This document shows, one piece after another, positions 54,901 to 64,000 of a stretch of DNA of 64,000 nt (the first letter of the stretch is position 1; each line of letters begins with the position of its first letter). The DNA lies in NCBI RefSeq assembly GCF_905475465.1, contig NC_062236.1, forward strand, positions 10,178,001 through 10,242,000, given 5' to 3'. Position numbers and translations under genes: made by a program. The notes beneath the pieces are model-generated. The model saw nothing but the letters and a program-made list of their open reading frames with translations, was not told the origin of the DNA and made no database searches. This DNA is from Pieris napi (taxonomy: Eukaryota > Arthropoda > Insecta > Lepidoptera > Pieridae).

Positions 54901-57900
54901 ATTTATAATCAGCAGTTTAGAGTTTAGACGTAATACAAATTGACATATATGTTAGTTTTATTATATCTTAATGTCAGTATCATTAAACAATTGTCTTATT
55001 ATTCAATCATCAGATATCCCTGGCCTACCTAACAGCTATCAACTTCAAGCAAAATGACGAAGCGGAACAATTAAAAGCGGCGTTAGAAACTGCCGGTTTG
55101 CCCATCCCGGAACCAAACCCTAAAGCGAGGGGTCTGCACCCACCGCTACCAGTAGTGCGTGCGCAGAGTAACTGGCCCTTGTTGGCTGTTTCTAAGTAAG
55201 TGAGATCTTCATTATTTAATCGACTTCGTAATTTTTTTACACACAAACGATTCGCCTGTGTTGAGAAATGAAACTTATATTCCTTGTTATAATGAATTTA
55301 AATTAAGACTGCAATCTACATGGTCTTCACATAATCTTGTTATGTCTGGACTTTAAAAGAGACTGTGACCTCTGAGTTTGTTTCGGCGTTTCTTCTCAGA
55401 GTAGTCAGATAAGAAACGTCGATCCCATCTAGTTTAAAAAAAAAATGTTTGACGTGTAAAAGTGTTTGTAAAAATCTACTTACAGAAATAAATCATTTAT
55501 CATTTAAGTATTTTACAGAATAATATATTAAAATGATGTGCTACATTAGAAAACCACTGTGGGTTGTATAAATGTAACCATAGCAGTCTTGTTGGAGCGT
55601 GAGAAATGAATATAAAAATAGTTTTTCAACTTACTCTTTACGTTGGTTAACGTTAGGCTAATAACTGACCGGGTAGTGCATTTATTAGCCACTGTACTGT
55701 CTGTACGTCATGCTCAACTCATTTTATTATGTTCTAGAACATACAATCAGCTATGTTAAATAGCAATTCAAGTATTTTTACTCAGTTTGTCAATTTAAAA
55801 ACTTACAGCGAACTTTGTCCTCGTGCCATGTGTGTAAGGTCTTCGATGTTTGGAAGTAACGAATCAATAATTAATACATTTAATTATATTATAAAACGCT
55901 AAATTAATTGTTTTTTTGTTATTTGGAGTTAATTATATATTTTAATAATTTCTTATTTCTATTAGTCGTGGTTATAGGGAAATTAATAATGTATAAAAAA
56001 ATCAATACTAAAACTGTGAACACGTACGTACTTAAGTACGTGATGAGCCTTTTTTGAAATTGGCTCCGGGTTATAGGCGCAGTCTAAGCATAGAGGTGAT
56101 TCGTATTGAGTTATTACTATATTTTATATCAAATGAAATTTCCAAGGCAATAATTGAAAGTAGTTGTAAAATTCATTAAATTAGATTACGAACGAATTAA
56201 ATTTAAAAAAAATTATAAAATGAAAAATATAAGGTTTGTAGATTTATTTCATTTCAGTAAAGGTTTTGACAAAACGTCTCTGATTTACATTCATTTATGT
56301 TATTATTTCTTGTTGCAGGAGTTTCTTCGAAGTGGCGGCTGCCGCTAGGGCAGGTACGAGCGGGGAGGCAAGCGGAGTGGCGGGCGTTGCAGCGGACGTC
56401 GAGGAGCCGCTTGAGGCCGGAGGGGCATGGGGTGATGACGATGAAAAGGTAAATATTTTTTTAAACTATTATAATTTATAAGTTTCACCTCGTTTCACTA
56501 CTTAAAATATATAAGAGCTGTAGGAAATATACAAAAAAAAGTTTGTGTAATTTCTTATTTTTGAACAGTATCAATATTATGCGGTTTCTTGCGGAGTCAG
56601 CAAGACTTATTATTTTTGCACGCTATTCTTAATGTGTCGATAGATAGCCCCTTTTTGCTGTCGTTAATTTCTTGAAGAATCCCTCCACTGTATGCGACAA
56701 GATATTCGCAACGCACGAACACGAATTATCTGTGTAATTCGCCAATGTTTCGGGTTTTGTCTAAATATGACACTAAGGGTCTGTTTCACAATGTACGGAT
56801 AAGTTCCAAATTAGCTATTTATTACTTATTGATAGGATAAACACTATTGTTGCGATTCACGACTGTCAGATAGCACTATTCGTCACATAAAGTCCATCAA
56901 AAGTTATGAGTCCGCTGAAGTGTCAAATAGCATAATTTATCTTCCAAATAATTTACGTGTTGCATAGCTATTTGGTACTTTATCCATACATTGTGAAACA
57001 GACCCTAATTATAAGAATGTTGATATTTTCCACCTTACCGACGACGATTGTCGTATATTTGAAGAAGCGGGAAGACCTTGACTTTGTTTAGCAGTAACAA
57101 TTTATTTTATTCTTTATATATTCTTTGTAAGTATTAATTGTCGATTGTTTAAGGTTTAATTTCAGTATTATTTTTTTTTGTCTATTGTGCTTTTGTTTTC
57201 TGATTCATATATTTTGTTTATCAATGTTGTCTGTTTTGGCTTTGTGTTTTCTTTTATAATATGGATATGTGTTGGTTGATTGAGCTGTTGTAAGATTACT
57301 AATAAATAAATAAACTAGTGGCGCTATAACCTTTTAAGCCTGCACGTTTCTTCACGGTACGAGCGAGTGTTTAAAGAAAGTCCATTGGTGAACAGCCGTG
57401 GTTCGAACCTACGACCTCATAACCCTGCTCAAATCCAAAAACATTTCTTTGATAATATATTAGATTTTTTTTGATAATATACATACATACACGATAAAAT
57501 ATATATCCAGGAGGAAGGTGAAGAAGGTGAAGCGGTAGAAGACGCGGGTGAGGATGGAGGCTGGGACGTTGGAGACGAGGACCTAGAGCTTCCCGAGGAA
57601 CTGGCGCCAGTATCAGGTAACAACTTGTTTAAAACTGATTAGGTTTTTAAATCTCAATTTAACTCTCAGTCCTTGACCTGCTAGAGCAAGAACAACTAGT
57701 TACGACATTTACTTTAAAGTCATAGTTTCCCAAAAACATTTTGCATTTTCGATTTTACATTATATTTTAAGCAATAGGAGGAAAACGGGCTGGAGGCTCA
57801 CCTGATGTTAAGTGATACCCGCCGCCCATAGACACTCACATTGCTAGAAGGTGGTCGCAAGTGCGTTGCCGGCCTTTCAAGAATTGGTACGCTCTATTCT

Positions 57901-60900
57901 TGAAGGACCCTAAGTCGAATTGTTTCGGAAATACTTCAGTGGGCAGGTGCTTCCACATAGTGGTGGTGTGCGGCAAAATCTGCCTTAAGAAACGCTCCGT
58001 TGTTTCTTATTCACTTTCGGTTAACCTTCAGTTTACATAAAGCTTTAACGGATAAATAGCTTTGTATATATGTACTCCACATTCTCGTTTATATACAATT
58101 ATTAGACGTTATATCCACATCACTTTATAATTTATATTTTAATATATGTATTTTTTCATAAGATATAGGAATGATCAGTCTTGTAAACTAAAACTAATGA
58201 TCGTTATGCGTTCAGCGGATATAGATGGCGCTGAAGACGGTCAGTACTTTGTGGCTCCGACGCGAGGTGTATCAATAGCAATTAGCGGAAAACTGAAGAC
58301 GGCTCATGATTTCGTCACCACCGGACAATTCGAAATCGCATTCAGGTAAATATTTTAAACAGAAAAGTTGACGTAATGGAATTGTATTGTACGATACGAA
58401 CGAACATACGTCGGGATCTTATATAAAGTTTAAAGGGTATTTAAACTGGAAAACCCCGTGCCCCCAACCTTAAATTATGCCACGAAATTAATTAAATTGT
58501 AATGAAATCGATGCGTTCAAGCTATCTTATACACTATTTTTGACGAATACAAATACTTGCACTATCGTAAAGAACGTGTTTTTAAGTAAATAAAACTTTA
58601 ACGACTTGTACATGGTCGCGTATATGTTCTGCTAAAACACTAAGAATTTTAATGAACATTATCTTAGATTAAATTAATCACTTATAATGTAGAAAATTTA
58701 GTTTTCATCGTAAAGTTTAAGGTTGTAATAATTTTATTATCCCAAATCATCCATTTTGTGACAACAATAAACAAGAACTACACTGTTGACCTATGTATTA
58801 ACTTTCCTAAATTATATACTACATAATACTAAATTGTTATAAATTGCCGAAAATATAAATGGTCTTTACCTTTGGAAATGTCGGTAGGTCGCTAGTTTTT
58901 ATACATACATGAGGGTAGTTATAAATTTGCGCGCCCTGTACTATTATGACTTATTAGATAAATAAAGATTGCAGTTCTATACAGTCGCTCTTTTATAGAC
59001 TACATATTGTTAGCGATAAGGCCGCCCGTTGCCTTATAACTTTTGTAACCTGTTTTTTTATTTTTGTTATGTGTATGTTTTTGATTAAGGTAATAAAGTA
59101 TAAATAAATAAATAAAATTAATTGCAGATTACTAAATGAGCAAGTTGGTATAGTGAATTTCGAGCCATACTCCGAAACAATGCTATCCATGTACTCCTGT
59201 GGTCGCGTGATGTTCAGTGCTCTTGCGTCGTTGCCTCCTTTACAGGCTCACCTACATCGGAATTGGAAGGAAGCCAGTGGCAAGGACTTGTTACCTGTTA
59301 TCAGTGAGTATGAATATATATAAATATTTTTGTTACCTGTGGAAACTTCTAGGATATATCCAATATTTAAATTTTCTATTAATTTTATATTATGGTTTCA
59401 TTCTCTACACTTTAATTTTTGAAGTTATACTAATTCTTTAGGCGCGTTATGAAAAATTGATGAGAGTGACATTTTATGATGCGCGCGCACCGTGACACAA
59501 AAGTAACAGAATGAAGTTGCCCACGGAAGATGCTACGGCATTGGACATAATTTAAAAACAATATTCGAATAATAATAGAATTTATGTTACACTTAATGTA
59601 AGAGAATAATAATAATTATTTATTTATTTAATTTTTCAAATGTAAACTGAACTTTATTGACTATAATGACTCCTTTTCCAGTCTTTGATTATTTAATTGT
59701 AATTAATTATTTGCATGCAATCAAAAACTATTTTTAATAATGCCCAAGAAGTATAACTTCTTACGCGCGTACATAAGTACACGCACCCTTTTTTTTATTT
59801 TGTAAGTTGCGTGTGTAGAATTCTTTACTTTTTTAAAGCATACTCATTTAGAAAATATTTAAGTTGGTCCAGTAGTTTTTACTATTACACAAAGATATAA
59901 TAATTATTATCTTATTACGAGAATAACTCATGAAACTCTCAGCCACAGTTATATACTTATAAAAGTAAAAAATCCATTTAAATATTTTGGAAACAAACAA
60001 GAAGCACATGTATTTTTATTTTCAGCTGCTAAACTAAATGACCTAGTGAGCCAACTCCAACAATGCTACCAACTGACAACTAGTGGTAAATTCACGGAGG
60101 CCGTGGAACGCTTGCAACGGGTCGTTAGACTTGTCCCCCTACTATTGGTTGATAGTAAACAAGAGCTCGCTGAAGCGCAACAATTGCTGGCGATCAGCCG
60201 GGAATATCTACTTGGACTTCAGATGGAAACCGCTAGGAAAGGTGAGTTACCATCTCGCGATTGATTGGCACAATAGCGATGTAAATTTACAAATTCTTGA
60301 AAGGCCGGCAACGCACTCGCAGTTTAAAAAAAAGTTGTTTCAGCTCCAGTAACCTCTCGACATCAGTAGGTATCTAGGTTAGTTAGTGGATCGACTGATC
60401 CCCTCTTTAGATTGGACCACCTTTCGTTCTATACCTTCTTCAGTATTAATATTGAGTATTTTATATCGAGAAACGTTATTTTTGAGCACTGCATCTTTAT
60501 TGCAATTTCTTATAGAATGATTGAGATATGAAGATAATAATAAAAAGCCCGTTTTATATCCAATTATGAAAAAAAAAATACTATTATACAGTAAGCTGTG
60601 ATTTTATACATTATTTTTATCTATAGGGTATTTCAACAAGAAGTTTGTTTTTCAATTGTGGCAACACCGAGAACGTGATAGTTTTGACATTTAGTTTTTG
60701 GCGGTATTCGTAGCAGGTGCTTTGGCAATTATTACAATGAATTCAATTTCGCTCGAAAATCGCATTAAAATAATTCAAATCCACTATAAAAATGGTGGTT
60801 CTGTTAAAGTTACATTTCGTAAAATTCGTGATATTTTCGGCCAGCATAATCGTCCTTCTGAGACCGCTGTTAAGAATTTGGTCGCGAAATTTGAGTCGAC

Positions 60901-62965
60901 AGGCTCGGTACAAAATGTGCCAACACCAACACGTGTTCGACCCGGTCGTTCAACAGAAAACATCGCCGCCGTGAGCCACAGTGTTGAAGAAGATCAAAAT
61001 TTGTCAATTTCACGACGTTCTCAACAATTGGGGTTATCCAAAAGCACAACATGGCGAATTTTGCGAAAGGATTTGGCTTTGAAGCCTTACAAGATTCAAC
61101 TGGTGCAGGAATTAAAGCTGATCGACCATTCAAATCGCCGCAGATTCGCTCAGTTCATTCAGGAACAACCTGCTGGTTTTTCTGAAAAAATCATTTTTTC
61201 AGACGAAGCCCATTTTCATTTGTCAGGGTACGTCAACAAGCAAAATTGTCGCATTTGGGCTTCTGAAAATCCTAAAGCAATTATTGAGAAGGCTTTGCAT
61301 ACTCAACGTGTTACTGTGTGGTGCACTATGTGGTCTGGAGGCGTGATTGGGCCGTTTTTTTTCGAAGATGAGGCTGGAAATGCGGTAACAGTCAATGGAT
61401 CACGGTATCGCGAGATGTTAACCACTAAATTTTGGCCTATTATTGATGACATGGATATCACTGAAATGTGGTTTCAACAGGACGGTGCCACATGTCACAC
61501 AGCCAATGAAACGATCAGATAGCATGTAGATAACATGCTCTTAAACCATAAACTATTTTGTAAGATCTGTTTTGAGGGTACTACGTCTAACATTAAAGGA
61601 GTTACTGGATAAAAAAAAAAATAGTTGTATTCCGGAAGATTCTTATAAATGTCTTCAGCTTATTCAGTGTTATCTTGTAAAATACGCATTTTAGGGTATC
61701 CATTTTCATTTTGGGATTTGAATAAAAAAAATCTGTATTATATTAATCTTACGTTAGTTATCTTCTAAATATTATGGTTACAATTATAGGAACATTAATT
61801 ACGTTATAACGCAATCAATACCTTTCAGCAATGCCGAAGAATACATTGGAGGAACAAAAGCGAACATGTGAAATGGCCGCGTACTTCACTCATTGCAAAC
61901 TTCAGCCTGTACATCAGATATTGACCCTCAGAACTGCTCTTAATATGTTCTTCAAGCTGAAGAACTTCAGAACTGCTGCCTCCTTTGCCAGGAGATTGTT
62001 GGAATTGGGCCCGAGGCCAGAAGTAGCTCAGCAGGCCAGGAAAATATTGCAGGCTTGCGAGAAAACGCCGACAGGTTGGTTTTTATGATAGCTATTTTAT
62101 TTTTCATTGTCTTTACAGATATAGATTTTTTTTTTAATTTTTTTTTATACTTCTTTTTGCGCGGTAGGGAAAAATGATGAGAGTAATTTTTTACGATGTG
62201 GGCACACCCTGAAGTTAGGATTTTAGTTTTTTCTATTGTTGGTGTCGTTTTTTCTACATACGTCGAATAAAATTTTTGAAAAGATTTTTATCTTGTTACG
62301 CCAAAGAAGTATACCTTCTAACGCGTGTACATAAGTACACACACGTTTTTTATTTTAATTTTCACCACTTTTTCAACCATTTTAGTAAGCCCATCATCAT
62401 CATCATCAATCATTTCGTGTAAACATACAGCGTTTTTGCGTTAAATATTAGCAGGAAAAAAATAATAAAAAATGTGACTACCCCATGTCCTACACGTGTT
62501 ACGGTTTAACCTGTTTGACTTTCATGGTTCAATTAACGTTAATAATAAATCTGTAGTACTGGGTTTGATTCCTAGCAAAAAAACATTTAATTACCTCCAA
62601 ACTTTATTGAAAAATTTACATTCAGTACTAAGCCAGGAAAACGTATCCAGCAAAAAAGTAAAAGCCGAACAATTTTTACTACAATAGTAAATGTTTGACT
62701 TTTACCCTACGAAATATCTGTTAGACTATAGCTGTATTACTTTTCAGATGAACACCAATTATTATACGACGAGCACAACCCCTTCAATATTTGTGGTATT
62801 AGCTATCATCCCATATACAGAGGGAAACCAGAAGAAAAGTGCCCCCTCTGTGGGGCAAGCTTCCTCCCCGAACACAAGGGAAAACTTTGCACCGTTTGTG
62901 GAGTAGCAGAAGTGGGGAAAGATGCGTTGGGACTAAGAATCTGCCCCCTTCAATTCCAGCGATAG
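45941..62965 (+). CDS. COPA: Coatomer subunit alpha (COPI coat)
   Basis: Exons: 45941-46168, 46646-46762, 46962-47198, 47582-47719, 48040-48203, 48597-48734, 48859-48942, 49593-49779, 50803-50955, 51772-51992, 52327-52464, 52992-53095, 53679-53845, 54408-54605, 55014-55195, 56319-56448, 57511-57616, 58216-58345, 59128-59303, 60026-60241, 61829-62074, 62748-62965. All phases close, giving 1225 residues (human 1224). COPA is a core subunit of the COPI coat for retrograde Golgi-to-ER and intra-Golgi transport; its N-terminal propeller binds dilysine cargo tails. WD repeats fill about residues 1-320 (VIQLWDYR, IRIWNWQS, SVRVWDFS, VKLWRMND, IRVWDLPK). A second propeller and alpha-solenoid run to about 810, followed by an Asp/Glu-rich linker (about 845-890). 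The C-terminal epsilon-binding domain contains CPLCGASFLPEHKGKLCTVC. Intron 20 carries a mariner fragment and other introns carry MITEs, a Helitron and LINE debris. Confidence 0.98.
51135..51466 (-). mobile_element. Short non-autonomous Helitron in COPA intron 9
   Basis: On the minus strand it starts TCTATACTTATTTTATAAAG and ends CGGGACGGGTCGCTAG, inserted between A (51467) and T (51134). It is the better-preserved sister of the 11.5-kb copy. 332 bp. Confidence 0.75.
56777..57005. mobile_element. Harbinger-like MITE in COPA intron 16
   Basis: A 229-bp element with inverted ends GGGTCTGTTTCACAATGTAC and (inverse) GGGTCTGTTTCACAATGTAT, then GGATAA on both sides. It is flanked by TAA at 56774-56776 and 57006-57008. 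No coding potential. Confidence 0.85.
57335..57428 (-). repeat. SINE fragment in COPA intron 16
   Basis: On the minus strand: GAGGTCGTAGGTTCGAACCA (B box), GTTCACCAATGGACTTTC and GCTCGTACCGTG. A truncated SINE. Confidence 0.55.
57770..58012 (-). mobile_element. 3' end of a LINE in COPA intron 17
   Basis: On the minus strand it encodes the RT C-terminus RQILPHTTTMWKHLPTEVFP and FDLGSFKNRAYQFLKGRQR, then a stop and the 3' UTR phrase GGCGGCGGGTATCACTTAAC. It lies antisense to COPA. Related tails occur at 14.1, 16.2, 23.0 and 34.3 kb. Confidence 0.75.
59440..59830 (+). repeat. Interspersed repeat, copy 1, COPA intron 19
   Basis: Shares TTGATGAGAGTGACATTTTA at its start and AGAAGTATAACTTCTTACGC, GCGTACATAAGTACACGCAC near its end with a second copy at 62.15-62.36 kb. 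Class unknown. Confidence 0.55.
60626..61522 (+). mobile_element. 3'-truncated Tc1/mariner-superfamily element in COPA intron 20
   Basis: An open frame of 274 codons (60698-61522; the likelier start is the second Met at 60737) encodes a mariner-type transposase: an N-terminal helix-turn-helix (NRIKIIQIHYKNGGSVKVTF), a second DNA-binding helix set (RRSQQLGLSKSTTWRILRKD), then the first catalytic aspartate in IIFSDEAHFHLSGYVNKQN and the second in MWFQQDGATCHTA. The frame stops soon after, so the third acidic residue is missing. The probable 5' terminus begins GGGTATTTCAAC next to a TA at 60624-60625; I found no matching 3' repeat before exon 21. Residues and domain order suggest the DD41D-like insect group, but without the third residue this is tentative. 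The element is in the COPA sense orientation. Confidence 0.85.
62155..62365 (+). repeat. Interspersed repeat, copy 2, COPA intron 21
   Basis: AATGATGAGAGTAATTTTTT at its start and AGAAGTATACCTTCTAACGC, GTGTACATAAGTACACACAC at its end, in the same order and orientation as copy 1 but about half as long. Class unknown. Confidence 0.55.
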
Positions 62966-63029
62966 ATTATATTGTATTACTATTTTGTAAGATTTATTAT
63001 GAATAATATATTTAGCAATTTCTAGTTAT

Positions 63030-63035
63030 TTTATT
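63030..63035 (-). terminator. Possible poly(A) signal of the sugar transporter
   Basis: AATAAA on the minus strand, about 200 bases downstream of the candidate last exon. Used here only as a positional hint; it lies inside the COPA 3' UTR on the other strand. Confidence 0.35.
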
Positions 63036-63259
63036 GTACCCAAATTTACAAACTTAACAATTATTTATATCTATACATCGACTGGTTTGTTTTCATTTGA
63101 TCTGTAAAGAAGGATTATACATGTGGTTAGTTTTTTACATTCCAAAATATATTTTTTAATTATCAAAATTAATTTAAGGTTCATATTGAGTCTAAATGCA
63201 TTATTTTATGGTGTGTATGGTGAAATGCACAGTTAAACCTTTTTTTCCACACCATAGAC

Positions 63260-63265
63260 AATAAA
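63260..63265 (+). terminator. Possible poly(A) signal of COPA
   Basis: First perfect AATAAA on the plus strand after the COPA stop (295 bases downstream). An AATAAT variant at about 63001 is an earlier alternative. If 63260 is used, COPA and transporter transcripts overlap at their 3' ends. Confidence 0.35.
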
Positions 63266-63375
63266 TTTAACTAACTTTTCTCTATTTTAAAAATATCATT
63301 TTCTCTAAATTGATTATCTACATTATATATGATACTTTAAAAACCATGAAATTACATATTAGCTTATCAACTTAC

Positions 63376-63531
63376 CTATTATTTAACATGTCCTGTATTT
63401 CGTCGAAAGTTTTTCCTTTGGTTTCCGGAAGCAACGGGCTAATGGAGAATATGAAACCGAAGCCGCAGCAAATGGCTAATACCCAAAACGCTGTGTATAT
63501 CCCGTAAGAGGCCGCCACGTCGCGGAAAAAT
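63376..63531 (-). CDS. C-terminal exon of a facilitated sugar transporter (Tret1-like, MFS)
   Basis: This exon, bounded by a CAG acceptor and an AATAG|GTAAG donor, encodes a last transmembrane segment (AFWVLAICCGFGFIFSI) followed by PLLPETKGKTFDEIQDML, the C-terminal signature of SLC2-type sugar porters. Insects have many such genes, including trehalose transporters, so the substrate is not determined. Upstream exons lie beyond the right edge. A short final exon could be 63281-63233 (in phase, about 15 residues, ending EKKV then TAA), but this is a weak call. The gene is convergent with COPA. Confidence 0.8.
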
Positions 63532-63583
63532 CTGAATATTTTTGACAATATAATGTGTTAAACATTGACAATTATAATTGTTA

Positions 63584-63879
63584 GGGTGCGTACAGACTAT
63601 GTAACATATCATATAACTTGTGTTTTATAACACGTCCACATTATGTAACCTTGTTATTCAACATTATAAAAAAACAATACTGTACACATTAGAATAACAA
63701 TGTTATTTAACCATTTTAAATAACAAAAGAAAAACAAAAAAACGTAGATGCTGAGTTCGTCCTAGCATACATATCAATAACATGTTTTATAACATTCAGT
63801 GTCCACATTATCTGAAACATGTTGTATAGCAATGTTGTATAACATCTTATCACTTATGTTAGATAGTCTGTACGCAACT
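63584..63879. mobile_element. Harbinger-like MITE with TTA duplication
   Basis: The ends GGGTGCGTACAGACTATGTA and (inverse) AGTTGCGTACAGACTATCTA are inverted repeats flanked by TTA at 63581-63583 and 63880-63882. A 3-bp TWA target duplication and small size (296 bp) fit PIF/Harbinger-derived MITEs. The interior repeats the motif TTATATAACA/ATGTTATAAAAC many times. It lies in an intron of the sugar transporter. Confidence 0.8.
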
Positions 63880-64000
63880 TTAGCCTGTTAAAGATTGTGT
63901 ACTACTGTATATTTAATATTTACGAAATGGGATCGTCAAAACAAAACTTAAAATATGTATTGGTAACATATAGTAAATGGGTTCGATAGGTTTTGATGCG

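Noticed and set aside
57429..57623. Ser/Pro-rich minus-strand frame
   Set aside because: Antisense of the acidic-linker exon of COPA (57511-57616).
60870..61133. Minus-strand frame of 87 codons in the COPA intron
   Set aside because: Antisense shadow of the mariner transposase.

Overview
The window looks like nuclear DNA of an insect, most likely a moth or butterfly. It is AT-rich, its genes are cut by many short GT-AG introns, and the spaces between exons hold repeats typical of lepidopteran genomes: maT-type mariner, short Helitrons ending in CTAG, tRNA-derived SINEs, jockey-type LINE tails and hAT or Harbinger MITEs. The order is inferred from gene structure and repeat style; the species cannot be named from sequence alone.

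Six conserved housekeeping genes are present, and exon phases were checked by hand. From left to right: (1) minus strand, 1176-13151, the first five coding exons of a mitochondrial-type glycerol-3-phosphate acyltransferase (GPAM/minotaur-like), whose catalytic part lies beyond the left edge. (2) Plus strand, 30175-32160, CHMP3/Vps24, an ESCRT-III subunit, six exons, 217 aa. (3) Minus strand, 34590-43001, an XPR1-type phosphate exporter with SPX and EXS domains, 13 coding exons, 669 aa. (4) Minus strand, 44094-45098, the exosome cap subunit CSL4/EXOSC1, three exons, 225 aa. (5) Plus strand, 45941-62965, coatomer alpha (COPA), 22 exons, 1225 aa. (6) Minus strand at 63376-63531, one C-terminal exon of a facilitated sugar (Tret1-like) transporter that continues off the right edge.

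Layout: GPAT and CHMP3 point away from each other across about 17 kb in which I recognise no coding gene, only repeats. CHMP3 converges on XPR1. CSL4 and COPA start head to head about 0.84 kb apart and probably share a promoter region. COPA converges on the sugar transporter. The genes do not form a pathway; COPI coat, ESCRT-III, RNA exosome, phosphate export and phospholipid synthesis are ordinary cellular functions.

Mobile elements are the main source of unusual structure. Two hAT-type elements have clear 8-bp target duplications, one of them in the 3' region of CHMP3. A maT element has both inverted repeats but a broken transposase. A Tc1/mariner copy in COPA intron 20 keeps a 5' two-thirds transposase frame but lacks its 3' end. 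Two Harbinger-like MITEs have 3-bp duplications. I saw no CRISPR array, no operon-like bacterial cluster and no sign of a new defence or biosynthetic system.
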